61,943 bases of DNA from Actinomycetota bacterium (GCA_020161245.1 JAIUOK010000027.1:1-61943), one strand, 5' to 3'. Positions 23,748 to 34,850 are shown, counted from the stretch's first letter. Numbers and translations are program-made. Notes: generated from the letters alone by a model not told the origin.

Positions 23748-25114
23748 CTCAGGCGAACGCGCATGGGCAGGCCGCCGTCCGGGCGCACCGTCACCAGCGG
23801 CACGGGGCGCGGCGAGGCACCCACCGGCTCGAGCTCCACGCGGCGCGCGAGCCCCGCGAGCACGAGCACCCCCTCGAGCAGCGCCATGTCGCGCCCGATG
23901 CACAGCCGCGGCCCCGCGCCGAAGGGCAGGTACGCCGACGACGTCGCGAGGTCGCGCCGGCGCGCACCGGCGTCGTCGAGGAAGCGCTCGGGGCGGAACG
24001 ACTCGGGGTCGTCCCAGACCGACGCGTGGCGGTGCACCAGCCAGGGGCTCACGATCACGAGCGAGTCGGCGGCCACGGGCACGCCCGCGAGGACGTCGTC
24101 CTCCAGCGCCCGTCGGGTCACGACCCACGCCGGCGGATAGAGCCGGAGCGTCTCGTCCATCACGGCGGCGGTGTAGGGCAGGCGCGGCAGGTCCTCGTAC
24201 GACGCCGCCGAGTCGAGCGCGTCGGCCTCCGCGCGCAGCCGCTCGGCGGCGGACGGGTTGTGCGCCAGCAGGTCCCAGGCCCAGGTGAGCGCGCTCGCCA
24301 CGGTCTCGTGACCGGCCACGATGAAGGTGACGATCTGGTCGCGCACCTGCTGCGGCGACAGCGACGAGCCGTCGTCGGCGCGCGCGGCCAGCAGCAGGTC
24401 GAGCATGTCGCGCGCCGGCTCGCCTTCCGCGAGCGGACGGCGGGCCCGTTCCGCCAGCATCGCGTCGACCGCGCCGTCGAGCTGGCGGACCGCCCGACGC
24501 AGGACGACGTTGGACGGCGTCGGCACCGACAGCGGCACGGGCAGCGGCATCCGCGCCTTCTTGATCACCACCTCGAGGGCGTCGAGCGTGGCCGCGGCGA
24601 GGCGCTCGGCGTCGCCGGTGAGGTCGCTGCCGAACAGCGACTCCCCCACCACCTCCAGCGCGAGGCGCATCATCGCCTCGTCGACGTCGACCACGGACCC
24701 GTCGACGGCCTTCCAGCGCACGACGAGCCGGTCGACGGCGTCCTGCACGTGCCGCGACACCAGCTCGAGCGAGTCGCGGTGGAACGCCGGCTGCACGAGC
24801 CGACGCGCGGGGCGCCAGGACTCGGTGTCGGCGGTGAGCAGCCCGTCGCCGGTGACCAGCGAGAGCGTCGTGTACTGCAGCGTGCGCTTGCCGTAGGCGC
24901 GGGCGTTGGTGACCAGCACCCGGCGCACGGCCTCGGGGTCGGTGACGAGGTAGGTCGGCGGCTGTGGGATCGGCAGCTGCGCGACGTCGCCGTAGTCGGC
25001 ACGCACCCGGGTGAGGAACGCGATCGGGTCGCGGCGGATCACCGAGATCGAGCGCAGCATCTCCCCGCCCGACGGCCCCGGAGCCGTCATCGGAGCCGGA
25101 CGCTTGAGAGCCAC
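23744..25114 (-). CDS. Cytochrome P450
   Basis: This 456-residue P450 has all class hallmarks: the I-helix AGHET (267-271) with the acid/threonine pair, ETLR (321-324) of the K-helix ExxR, an RPERF meander and the haem loop FGAGPRLCIG with axial Cys405. Its size and the PPAWVVTRRALEDD region resemble the CYP102/CYP4-like and carotenoid- or fatty-acid-type bacterial P450s more than the short CYP105 type. No membrane anchor is visible. No ferredoxin or ferredoxin reductase gene is adjacent, so redox partners are elsewhere. It is coupled to the membrane-protein gene downstream. Confidence 0.93.
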   Translation of the reverse strand: MALKRPAPMTAPGPSGGEMLRSISVIRRDPIAFLTRVRADYGDVAQLPIPQPPTYLVTDPEAVRRVLVTNARAYGKRTLQYTTLSLVTGDGLLTADTESWRPARRLVQPAFHRDSLELVSRHVQDAVDRLVVRWKAVDGSVVDVDEAMMRLALEVVGESLFGSDLTGDAERLAAATLDALEVVIKKARMPLPVPLSVPTPSNVVLRRAVRQLDGAVDAMLAERARRPLAEGEPARDMLDLLLAARADDGSSLSPQQVRDQIVTFIVAGHETVASALTWAWDLLAHNPSAAERLRAEADALDSAASYEDLPRLPYTAAVMDETLRLYPPAWVVTRRALEDDVLAGVPVAADSLVIVSPWLVHRHASVWDDPESFRPERFLDDAGARRRDLATSSAYLPFGAGPRLCIGRDMALLEGVLVLAGLARRVELEPVGASPRPVPLVTVRPDGGLPMRVRLR

Positions 25115-25159
25115 GCCAGAAGTCTTCCACCGCCGCGCCGCAGGCGCGGCGGTGGCTCC

Positions 25160-26425
25160 CTACAGGCGGGCGAGGTCGCGGACGTCGTCGGCGAAGGCCG
25201 CTCGGACCTGTTCGGTGACCGAGGGCTTCACCTGGGCGAGCGCGGCGAGGTAGTCGTCGGTCGTCGGGCCGTCGCCCTCGACGCCGGCGAAGACGGCGCG
25301 CTCGAACGACGCCTGCGACGCCGACCGTGCTGCGTGCTCGATCTCTGCTGGCGTCAGCGACGCGCTGGCGGCGACGAGCCGGTCGATGTCGACGGCGGAG
25401 GCGTCGGCGTAGCGGCGCCAGATCGCCGCTCGAGCAGCGTCGTCGGGCGTGCCGATCGGGATGACGTAGTCGAACCGGCCGGGCCGGGTGAACGCCGGGT
25501 CGAGGGCACGCAGGTCGTTGGTGGCGCAGACGAGCAGCCGCTCGTCGTGCTGGCGGAACGCGGGCACCACCTTGAGCAGCTCGTTGGTCAGGCCGTGGAT
25601 GGGGCTGGTCGGCGCGTCGCCGCGCACCGCGGCGATCTCCTCGACCTCGTCGATGAAGACGAGCACCTTCTCCAGCCGCCGGATGCGGTCGAACGTCGCC
25701 CGCAGCGCCGACGCCGGTCCGGCCGGGTCGGCGAGCAGGGCGCTGGGCAGCACCTCGACGAACGGCCAGCCGAGCCGGCTGGCGATGCCCCGCGCGAACG
25801 ACGTCTTGCCGGTGCCGGGCGGGCCGAACAGCACGATCGCGCGCGGCGGCTGCACGCCATGACGGCTCGCGGTCTCGGGGCGGTCGAGGGGCGCGACGAC
25901 GCGGCGCTCGATGAGGTCCTTCTCCCGGTGCATGCCCGCGAGGTCGTCCCACAGCCGGCCCGGCAGCACCTGGCCGCCGAGCTCGGCCAGCACGTCGGCC
26001 TCGTGCGCGTCGACCGACACCACTTTGTCGAAGTAGGCGACGGCCGACCGGCGCGCGAAGCCGGCGTTGACCAGGCCGTCGGCGAGCTGCTCCTCCTCGG
26101 AGAGCACGTACGAGAGCGTGCGCACGCGCTGGTCGAGCAGCACCCGCTCGAGGCCGAGCAGCAGCGCCGATGCCATCCCTTTGCCGCGCCACTCCTCCGC
26201 GATCGCGAGGCGCGCGACCCAGGCCCGGTCGCCCGACACCGCGGAGACGACGGCGCCCACCACCTCGTCGTGCAGCAGCGCGACCATCGCGGGCTGGTCG
26301 TCGCGCAGCGCGGCGATCACCTCCGACAGGCCGTACACGCTGCCCTGGTGGGCGGAGGTGGCGTCGAGCAGCCGCACGACGGCCTCGAGGTCGTCGTCGT
26401 GGTACTCCCGGATGAACCAGCGCAT
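25160..26425 (-). CDS. Fusion of N-terminal GNAT acetyltransferase with C-terminal AAA+ ATPase
   Basis: 421 residues. Residues 1-135 form a GNAT domain with the acetyl-CoA loop at RGKGMASALL (80-89). Residues 150-421 form an AAA+ module of the FtsH/Spastin type: Walker A GPPGTGKTS (201-209), Walker B VLVFIDE (254-260), sensor-1 ATN (301-303), arginine-finger block RPGRFD (314-319) and a C-terminal helical lid starting LTPAEIEHAARS. The fusion of these two domains is uncommon. A plausible model is an ATPase that remodels a target and acetylates it. There is no membrane helix or protease motif. The ATG is the first in-frame codon with domain homology. Confidence 0.88.
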   Translation of the reverse strand: MRWFIREYHDDDLEAVVRLLDATSAHQGSVYGLSEVIAALRDDQPAMVALLHDEVVGAVVSAVSGDRAWVARLAIAEEWRGKGMASALLLGLERVLLDQRVRTLSYVLSEEEQLADGLVNAGFARRSAVAYFDKVVSVDAHEADVLAELGGQVLPGRLWDDLAGMHREKDLIERRVVAPLDRPETASRHGVQPPRAIVLFGPPGTGKTSFARGIASRLGWPFVEVLPSALLADPAGPASALRATFDRIRRLEKVLVFIDEVEEIAAVRGDAPTSPIHGLTNELLKVVPAFRQHDERLLVCATNDLRALDPAFTRPGRFDYVIPIGTPDDAARAAIWRRYADASAVDIDRLVAASASLTPAEIEHAARSASQASFERAVFAGVEGDGPTTDDYLAALAQVKPSVTEQVRAAFADDVRDLARL

Positions 26426-26606
26426 GGCTGAGGGTGGCGCAGGACGATGCCGTCGCGCAGCGCCATTGCGGCGGGAAGCCTTGCGGGCGTTCGCCGTCCG
26501 GGCGATTGCGCAGGTCAGCGCGGGTGACCGGTCGGACCTGAATCCGAGGGACATCCGCCCGTGCGCCGCCGCGACACGTCCACGACGGCATGCCACCCTG
26601 CCTGGC

Positions 26607-29036
26607 ATGAGCGGGGGAACGCCGCCTTCGGGCGCGCCGGGGCGCGGTGCTGCGCCCGTGGCGCGTCTCGACGCCGTCGGCGCGTTCCGGTGGGACCGCG
26701 CTGCCCGCGTGACGCGCTGGGACGAGGCGGCGTCGGAGATGTTCGGCCTCGAGCCGGGCACCGAGCCCTCGGGCCGGCTCTGGTACTCCCTCGTGCACCC
26801 GGAGGACCGCGACCGCGTCATGGCCGACAGCGACGCGCTGCCGCTCGACGCCCGCACCTACCAGCACCGCTACCGGGTCGTGCGGCCGGACGGACGCGTC
26901 ATCCAGGTGCTGCAGGTCGGCGTGGCCGTCGACCGCACCTCGCCGGGACCGCACCAGTACGTCGGCAGCATCGTCGACTGGACGACGGCCCACGACGCGA
27001 TCGTCGAGCTCGAGGACGCGCACGCGAAGGCCGACGCCGTCGTCACCAACCTGCTCGACCCGCTGCTCGAGCTCGAACCGGTGCTCGACGACTCCGGCGC
27101 CCTGGTCGACCTGATCATCCGCGGCGCCAACCCCGCAGCGCAGGCCCTCGTCGTCGACGGCACGCCGCTGCTGGGCACCAGCCTCGTCGACGTCGTCGGC
27201 GCCCCGATGGACAGCGACCTGCTGCGCGCCTACCGCGGTGTGCATCTCAGCGGCGAGCCGCTCGTCGTCGACGGCGTCGAGTGGAAGGAAGCCGCGTCCG
27301 GCGAGATCCGCGCGTTCGACGTCCGCGCGAGCTGGGCTGGCGAGCGGATGCTGCTCACCTACCGCGATGTCACCGACCGGCAGCGCCAGCTCGACGCCGT
27401 CGCCGAGTCCGAGCGGCTGTTTCGCACGGTCATGCACGGCGCCGCGATCGGCATGGCCGTGCTCGACATGCAGGGCGGGTTCCGAGTCGTCAACCAGGCA
27501 CTGTGCGACCTGCTCGGGCGCGACCCGGGCTGGCTGGCCGAGCACCGCATCGACGACGTCATCCTCCCAGACGACCTGCGCACGGCCCACGCCCAGCGCC
27601 AGGGCCTGCTCGACGGCAGCGAGGACGCGATCGTCGGCGAGATGCGGCTGATGCGCGCCGACGGCGCGGTCGTCTGGGTCCGTCGAGCGGGTGCAGTGGT
27701 CCGCGACACGGCCGGCCGGCCCGAGCTCGTCGTCGTGCAGATCGAGGACATCACCGCGCAGAAGGTCGCGATGCAGACCCTGGAGTACCAGGCGTTCCAC
27801 GACTCGCTCACCGGTCTGCCCAACCGCGTGTACGCCGCGCAATCGCTGGAGCACGGGCTCGAGACAGGACGGCACGACGGCTCGCGGGTCGCCGTCCTCA
27901 CCATCGACGTCGACCGCTTCGCGCTCGTCAACGACTCGCTCGGCCACGCCGCCGGCGACACGCTGCTGACCGTGATGGCCGCCCGGATCTCCTCTCGCGC
28001 AAGGCCCTCCGACACCGTCGCCCGCATCGGCGGCGACGAGTTCGTCGTGGTGATGTCCGACGTGGACGGCCCGCGCATGGCCGAGCACGTCGCCCGCGAG
28101 ATCAGCCGTGCGGCGTCGCAGCCGCTGTCGCTCGAGGGGCACCGCATCAGCCCCACGCTGTCGATCGGCATCGCGATGTCCGACGAGCTGTCGACCCCCG
28201 ACAGCCTCTTCCGCGACTCCGACGCCGCCCTCGTGCTGGCCAAGCAGCGCGGCCGCAACCGGGTGGAGCTCGCCGAGGAGCGCATCCACGAGCGGTCCGT
28301 CGACGTCCTCGTGCTCGAGGACGCTCTGCAGACGGCGGTGGCCAGGCGCGAGTTCGTCGTGCACTACCAGCCGATCGTGGACATGAAGACCGGCGACGTC
28401 GTGGCGCACGAGGCGCTCGTGCGCTGGATGCACCCCGAGCGCGGCGTCGTCGGGCCGCCGGTGTTCATGGAGGTGGCTGAGAGCTCGGGCCTCGTCGCCG
28501 ACATCGACCGGCTCGTGCTCGAGGACGTCTGCCGCACGATGGGCGCCGGCCGGCTCCCCGGCCGGGTGTCGGTGAACGTTTCGGCCGTCGACCTGCGCCG
28601 CTCTACCTGGCTCGACGACACGCTGTCGGTCATCGGCGCCTACCGGGTCGACCCTGCGCGGCTCGTCCTCGAAGTCACCGAGACCACCGCGCTGGCGATC
28701 CCCGAGGCGATGCGCTGGGCGCTCGACCGACTGCGCGACGTCGGCGTCGGCCTGCACGTCGACGACTTCGGCACCGGCTTCTCGACGATCTCGCTGCTGC
28801 AGGACCTCCCCGTGACGGGCCTCAAGCTCGACGCCCGCTTCGTGCGCACCCTCACCGGCCACAGCGAGTCGCGCTTCGACGCCCTCGCCGCCGGCCTCAG
28901 CGGGCTCGCGCACGGGCTCGGCCTCATCGGCGTCGCCGAGGGCGTCGAGACCGCCGAGCAGTGGGAGATCCTGCGCCGCCAGGGCTGGGACGAGGGCCAG
29001 GGCTGGCTGTTCGGCTACCCCGCCGCGGTGTTGTAG
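26607..29036 (+). CDS. Soluble PAS-GGDEF-EAL c-di-GMP protein
   Basis: 809 residues, no membrane helices. Two to three PAS-type sensor regions (about 15-120, 135-250 and 265-385) precede a GGDEF domain with intact GGDEF at 475-479 (diguanylate cyclase active site). An EAL domain follows, with EAL at 602-604, a downstream NVSAVDLR block, DDFGTG and an EGVE motif of a catalytically competent phosphodiesterase. It could make or degrade c-di-GMP depending on the PAS signal. It diverges from the GNAT/AAA+ gene and is followed by a clear terminator. With the two HD-GYP genes and the GGDEF-EAL at 52 kb it makes four c-di-GMP-type genes in the window. Confidence 0.93.
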   Translation: MSGGTPPSGAPGRGAAPVARLDAVGAFRWDRAARVTRWDEAASEMFGLEPGTEPSGRLWYSLVHPEDRDRVMADSDALPLDARTYQHRYRVVRPDGRVIQVLQVGVAVDRTSPGPHQYVGSIVDWTTAHDAIVELEDAHAKADAVVTNLLDPLLELEPVLDDSGALVDLIIRGANPAAQALVVDGTPLLGTSLVDVVGAPMDSDLLRAYRGVHLSGEPLVVDGVEWKEAASGEIRAFDVRASWAGERMLLTYRDVTDRQRQLDAVAESERLFRTVMHGAAIGMAVLDMQGGFRVVNQALCDLLGRDPGWLAEHRIDDVILPDDLRTAHAQRQGLLDGSEDAIVGEMRLMRADGAVVWVRRAGAVVRDTAGRPELVVVQIEDITAQKVAMQTLEYQAFHDSLTGLPNRVYAAQSLEHGLETGRHDGSRVAVLTIDVDRFALVNDSLGHAAGDTLLTVMAARISSRARPSDTVARIGGDEFVVVMSDVDGPRMAEHVAREISRAASQPLSLEGHRISPTLSIGIAMSDELSTPDSLFRDSDAALVLAKQRGRNRVELAEERIHERSVDVLVLEDALQTAVARREFVVHYQPIVDMKTGDVVAHEALVRWMHPERGVVGPPVFMEVAESSGLVADIDRLVLEDVCRTMGAGRLPGRVSVNVSAVDLRRSTWLDDTLSVIGAYRVDPARLVLEVTETTALAIPEAMRWALDRLRDVGVGLHVDDFGTGFSTISLLQDLPVTGLKLDARFVRTLTGHSESRFDALAAGLSGLAHGLGLIGVAEGVETAEQWEILRRQGWDEGQGWLFGYPAAVL

Positions 29037-29047
29037 GCCCCTCCAAG

Positions 29048-29080
29048 CGGAGGGCGGCCTCGTTCCTCAGCCGCCCTCCG
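29048..29080 (+). terminator. Terminator of the PAS-GGDEF-EAL gene
   Basis: CGGAGGGCGGC (29048-29058) pairs with GCCGCCCTCCG (29070-29080), a perfect 11-base stem with an 11-base loop, starting 12 bases past the stop. Confidence 0.7.
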
Positions 29081-29482
29081 CGTCGGGGCACACTCGCCTC
29101 GGTCGTCCGCCCCGCTCGCTGCGCTCGCACGGGTCGGCCCGTTCGGCCCTGGCCTCGCTGCGCATCCGCCAGAGCCTCCGGTCCTCCGGGGCGGACGAGT
29201 GCGGCGCGCTGCGCGCGCGGGCGAGCAGTCGGCGCGGCTCCGCAAGCTCCGCCGCGGCGCTCCCCTCGCCTCAGTCTCGCGGGGCGGGCGGCCGGGCCCA
29301 GGCTCGCTGGCGCTCGCAGTCGGCCGGTTCGCAGGACCTCGCTGCGCTCGGCCCGGCTCCCGTCCTCCGGGCCCTCCGCCCGCTGCGGTCTTGGGTCGGG
29401 TCTGCGGTCGGGTCCGCAGTTGGGTCAGGGGTCGGGTCCGCGGTTGGGTCAGGGATCGTGTCGGTGTCGGGGCGGGCTTGTG
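29081..29482. other. Intergenic low-complexity stretch
   Basis: There are 400 bases without a gene between a terminator and the hutH stop. Repeated GCTGCGCTCG / CTCGCTG strings dominate the first 300 bases. The last ~70 bases are a degenerate 12-base tandem repeat listed separately. No promoter, tRNA or family motif is seen in either strand. Confidence 0.5.
29392..29463. repeat. Degenerate 12-base tandem repeat, about six units
   Basis: Units of the type GCGGTCGGGTCC / GCGGTTGGGTCA follow each other in register from 29392 to 29463. On the minus strand the unit would encode a (DPTA)n-like peptide, but no start or family supports translation. It lies just past the hutH stop on the minus strand, 20 bases away. 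Confidence 0.6.
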
Positions 29483-31027
29483 CTACGGGAGGGTCAGGCC
29501 GGCGGTGGTGAGGGCTCGGGCTACGCCGCCCTCGGCGAGGAAGGACTCGGCGGCGGCGAGCTCGGGGGCGAGGTGGCGGTCGGTGCCAGGGCCCTCGACG
29601 CGCTCGCGCAGGGCGCGGACGACGGCGCCGGTGACGGGCGACGGCTCGAGCGGCGCCCGGAGGTCGAGGCCGCGGGCCGCCGCGACGAGCTCGACGGCGA
29701 GCACGCGGCGCAGGTTGTCGACCGAGCGGCGCAGCTTGCGGGCGGCCGACCAGCCCATCGACACGTGGTCCTCCTGCATGGCCGACGACGGGATCGAGTC
29801 GACCGACGCCGGCACCGCCAGCCGCTTGTTCTCCGACACCAGGGCGGCCTGCGTGTACTGCGCGATCATGAGGCCGGAGTCGACGCCGGGGTCGTCGGCG
29901 AGGAACGGCGGCAGGCCGTGGCTGCGCGCACGGTCGAGCAGGCGGTCGGTGCGGCGCTCGGCGATCGAGGCGAGATCGGCCGACACGATGGCGAGGAAGT
30001 CGAGCACGTACGCCACAGGCGCGCCGTGGAAGTTGCCGTTGGACTCCACCCGGCCGTCGGGCAGGACGACGGGGTTGTCGACGGCGGCAGCGAGCTCCCG
30101 CTCTGCGACTACGCGCGCGTACGCCACGGTGTCGCGGACGGCGCCCGCGACCTGCGGAGCGCACCGCAGCGAGTACGCGTCCTGAACGCGGGTGTCGTTC
30201 TCCTTGTGCGACTCCACGACGCCGGAGCCGTCGAGCGCCGCGAGCATGCGCGCAGCGGAGCGGGTCTGGCCCGGGTGCGGGCGCAGCGGCTCGTGCAGCT
30301 CGGGCCGGAAGACGGCGTCCGTGCCGAGCAGCGCCTCGACCGACATCGCGGCGGTGATGTCGGCGACGTCGCACAGCTCCTCGAGGTCGGCGATCGCCAT
30401 GCACAGCATCCCGAGCATGCCGTCGGTGCCGTTGATGAGAGCCAGGCCCTCCTTGGCCTCGAGCACCACCGGCTCGATCCCAGCAGCCGCCAGCAGATCC
30501 GCGGCCGGCGCCTCCACGCCGTCGGGACCGTACGCCGTGCCCTCGCCCATGAGCACCAGCGCGCAGTGCGACAGCGGCGCGAGGTCGCCGCTGCAGCCGA
30601 GCGAGCCGTACTCGAGCACCTGCGGCGTGACGCCGGCGTTGAGCAGCGCCGCCATGGTCTCCACGACGACCGGCCGCACACCGGTGCGCCCCGACGCCAG
30701 GGTCTTGAGGCGCAGGAGCATCAGCGCGCGGACCACCTCGCGCTCGACGGGGTCGCCCATCCCCGCGGCGTGCGAGCGGATGAGCGAGCGCTGCAGCTGG
30801 GCGCGGAGCTCCGGCGAGATGTGACGGGTCGCGAGGGCTCCGAACCCGGTGGAGATTCCGTACTTCGGCTCGTCGGACGCCGCGTACTCCTCGATCCGCG
30901 CACGCGTCGCGGCGACGCCGGCCAGGGCGCGCTCGGTCAGCTCGACGCGCGCGCCCCCGCGGGCGACGGCGAGGACGTCGTCGACGTGGACGCCGTGGTC
31001 GTCGAGGTGGACGACGGTCGCGGACAT
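29483..31027 (-). CDS. hutH: Histidine ammonia-lyase
   Basis: This 514-residue enzyme deaminates L-histidine to urocanate, first step of histidine degradation. The MIO electrophile forms from the tripeptide C145-S146-G147 in GSLGCSGDLAPLSH; a Cys at the first position replaces the Ala of many HutH proteins and, as I recall, is usual in actinobacteria. Other active-site motifs are YGISTGFG (56-63), NFHGAP and the QEDHVSMG block. The ATG is preceded by GAGGAG. It is the last gene of the hutU-hutI-hutH series, 32 bases downstream of hutI. Confidence 0.96.
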   Translation of the reverse strand: MSATVVHLDDHGVHVDDVLAVARGGARVELTERALAGVAATRARIEEYAASDEPKYGISTGFGALATRHISPELRAQLQRSLIRSHAAGMGDPVEREVVRALMLLRLKTLASGRTGVRPVVVETMAALLNAGVTPQVLEYGSLGCSGDLAPLSHCALVLMGEGTAYGPDGVEAPAADLLAAAGIEPVVLEAKEGLALINGTDGMLGMLCMAIADLEELCDVADITAAMSVEALLGTDAVFRPELHEPLRPHPGQTRSAARMLAALDGSGVVESHKENDTRVQDAYSLRCAPQVAGAVRDTVAYARVVAERELAAAVDNPVVLPDGRVESNGNFHGAPVAYVLDFLAIVSADLASIAERRTDRLLDRARSHGLPPFLADDPGVDSGLMIAQYTQAALVSENKRLAVPASVDSIPSSAMQEDHVSMGWSAARKLRRSVDNLRRVLAVELVAAARGLDLRAPLEPSPVTGAVVRALRERVEGPGTDRHLAPELAAAESFLAEGGVARALTTAGLTLP

Positions 31028-31059
31028 GGTGCTCCTCGGGGCAGGTGGTGCGGGACGGA

Positions 31060-32242
31060 TCAGGCGGCGCGCAGGCCGCGCCGGTAGACGGCCGAGACGA
31101 GCGGGACGCCCGGACGGTACGCGAGATGCAGGTGCGAGGGGGCGTCGAGCACGAGCAGGTCGCCCCGCGCCCCGACGCCGAGATGCCCGACGTCGTCGCG
31201 CCGCAGGGCGCGGGCCCCGCCGAGCGTGGCCGACCAGACCGCCTCCGACGGCGTCATCCGCATCTCGCGGACGGCGACGGCGATGCAGAACGGGATCGAC
31301 GTCGTGTACGACGAGCCGGGGTTGCAGTCCGCCGCCAGCGCGACCGTGATGCCCGCGTCGAGCAGACGTCGCGCGTCCGGATACGGCGAGCGCGTGGAGA
31401 ACTCCGCGCCGGGCAGAAGCGTGGCCACGGTGCCGGAGCCGGCGAGCGCGTCGACGTCGGCGTCCGACAGGTGCGTGCAGTGGTCGGCAGACGCGGCTCC
31501 GAGCTCGACGGCGAGCCGCACGCCGCCGCCTGCCTCGAGCTGGTTGGCGTGGATGCGCGGGCGCAGGCCGCGGGAGATGCCGGCCGCGAGCACCTCGCGG
31601 GCCTCGTCGACGTCGAATGCGCCGCGGTCGCAGAAGACGTCGACCCAGCCTGCGTGCGGCGCGCAGGCGTCGAGCATCTCGCCGGCCACGAGCGCGACGT
31701 ACTCGTCGCGCCGGTCGGCGTACTCCGCCGGCACCACGTGCGCGCCGAGGTACGTCGTCTCGTCGACGTGCGACGACGCCACGACCAGCGAGCGCGCCTC
31801 GTCGGCGACCGACAGTCCGTAGCCGCTCTTGCACTCGACCGTCGTGGTCCCCTGCCGGCGCGCCTCCGCGACGAGGCGCACGACGTTGGCCTCGAGCTCG
31901 GCGTCGGACGCCGCCCGCGTGGCGCGGACCGTCGAGGCGATCCCGCCCGCGGTGTAGGGCTGGCCCGACATCCGCGCCGCGAACTCCTCGGCGCGGTCGC
32001 CCGCGAAGGCGAGGTGGCCGTGCGAGTCGACGAACCCGGGCAGCACCGCCCGCCCGCCCGCGTCCACGACCGCGGCGTCGGCGTCCGGCGCGGCACCGCG
32101 CGCACCGACCCATGTGACGACGCCGTCGACGACGAGCACCGCGGCGTCGCGGACGATGCCGAGCGGGCCCTCCCCCGTCGACGGGTCGTTGGTGACCAGC
32201 TCGCCGATGTTGTCGACGAGCACGGTCCCGGACGCGGTCACG

Positions 32243-32250
<8 letters not shown>
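31060..32250 (-). CDS. hutI: Imidazolonepropionase
   Basis: This 396-residue amidohydrolase opens the imidazolone-propionate ring to N-formimino-L-glutamate. Metal ligands H77 and H79 are in [12 protein letters not shown]. Further family motifs are KSGYGL, IHANQL (metal His), ADHCTHL and ADCNPGS with the catalytic Asp. The ATG lies inside the 3' end of hutU (eight-base overlap), so expression is coupled. With hutU and hutH it converts histidine to formiminoglutamate; the last enzyme (HutG or HutF-type) is not in the window. Confidence 0.95.
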
Positions 32251-33916
<1,666 letters not shown>

Positions 33917-33947
33917 GTCGGACTCCTCGGGCTCGGGCAGTGCCTGG

Positions 33948-33961
33948 CTGGTGCGCACCAG
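33948..33961. promoter_or_regulatory. Palindrome upstream of hutU (candidate operator)
   Basis: CTGGTGCGCACCAG is a perfect 14-base palindrome, 32 bases before the hutU start and within the likely promoter or early transcribed region. It shares CTGG/CCAG half-site letters with the second palindrome at 34007-34024. Confidence 0.5.
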
Positions 33962-34006
33962 TGCAGCGCAGCGCGAGGCCCGCGGGAACGGCGTCCGAGG
34001 CGTTAG

Positions 34007-34024
34007 TGTCTGGTATCCCAGACA
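34007..34024. promoter_or_regulatory. Inverted repeat in the hut/IclR intergenic region (candidate HutR operator)
   Basis: TGTCTGG-TATC-CCAGACA is a perfect 7-base inverted repeat with a 4-base centre. It lies 14 bases before the IclR ATG and beside a TAGTGT -10-like hexamer (34004-34009). This is a standard arrangement for autoregulation by an IclR-family dimer. Confidence 0.6.
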
Positions 34025-34037
34025 GGCGGAGGTGGCG

Positions 34038-34802
34038 ATGGGCGGCGTCCCGGCAGCCCGGCAGGCGCTCGGCGTGCTCACCTTCCTCGCCTCGCGGCCC
34101 GGCCCGGCGGGCGCAGCGGCGATCGCGCGCGAGCTCGGCCTCCCCCGCTCGACGACCTACCACCTGCTGGCCGAGCTGCAGGCGGCCGACTTCGTCGTGC
34201 ATCTGCCCGAGGAGCAGGCCTACGGCCTCGGCGTCGCGGCGTTCGAGATCGGGTCGGCGTACCTGCGCCACGACCCGCTCGAGCGGCTGGCCCGGCCGGT
34301 GCTCGCGCGGCTCGTGCAGGAGACCGGGCGCACCGCGCAGCTCGGCATCCTGCAGGGCGCCGAGACGGTGTACCTGCTCAAGGAGCAGCCGGCCAACGCG
34401 GTGACGATCGTGACCGACGTCGGCGTGCGTCTGCCGGCCCATCTCACGGCGAGCGGCCGCGCGATGCTCGCCCACGTTCCCGCCGCGCACGTGCGGGCGC
34501 TGCTGCCCCAGGCGTCGGGGTTCACCACGCGCACCGGCCGGGGGCCGGCCTCGCTCAAGCAGCTGCGCGCGGTGCTGGCCGTCGAGCGGCGGCGGGGCTG
34601 GAGCGACGAGGACGGCCAGGTGACCGACGGGCTCGCGTCGGTGGCGGCAGCGGTGTTCGACCACGGAGGACGCCCTGTCGCTGCCGTGGCCCTGACGTTC
34701 CCCGGCTCGGTCGACGTCCGCACGCGCGACCGGCTCGGGCCTGCCGTCGTCGCAGCGGCCGACGCCGTCACCGCGCGCATCAGCGGACGGCGCCCGGCCT
34801 GA
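34038..34802 (+). CDS. IclR-family transcriptional regulator, probable hut regulator
   Basis: This 254-residue regulator has an N-terminal winged helix-turn-helix (residues 3-65; [23 protein letters not shown]) and the C-terminal IclR ligand domain (about 75-250; [36 protein letters not shown]). The Cys often found in the effector pocket is not evident. The Shine-Dalgarno GGAGGTGG precedes the ATG. Its divergent position beside hutU and the palindromes between them suggest it controls the hut operon in response to urocanate or histidine. The ligand is inferred. Confidence 0.87.
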   Translation: MGGVPAARQALGVLTFLASRPGPAGAAAIARELGLPRSTTYHLLAELQAADFVVHLPEEQAYGLGVAAFEIGSAYLRHDPLERLARPVLARLVQETGRTAQLGILQGAETVYLLKEQPANAVTIVTDVGVRLPAHLTASGRAMLAHVPAAHVRALLPQASGFTTRTGRGPASLKQLRAVLAVERRRGWSDEDGQVTDGLASVAAAVFDHGGRPVAAVALTFPGSVDVRTRDRLGPAVVAAADAVTARISGRRPA

Positions 34803-34810
34803 CGCGGACG

Positions 34811-34850
34811 ACGGGGACCGGCACCATCCCCGAGGTGCCGGTCCCCGTCA
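34811..34850 (+). terminator. Terminator of the IclR gene
   Basis: Perfect 16-base inverted repeat (34811-34826 with 34835-34850) and an 8-base loop, starting eight bases after the stop codon. Confidence 0.8.

Noticed and set aside
22965..28913. A continuous minus-strand open frame of about 1980 codons
   Set aside because: Only its last 261 codons are a real gene (the membrane protein at 22965-23747). The rest is antisense or out-of-frame to P450, the AAA+ fusion and the GGDEF-EAL gene and has Arg/Ala-rich shadow composition.
29483..32113. A longer minus-strand start for hutH reaching into hutI
   Set aside because: The extra residues are Arg/Gly-rich shadow sequence inside hutI. The ATG at 31027 has GAGGAG and matches family length.
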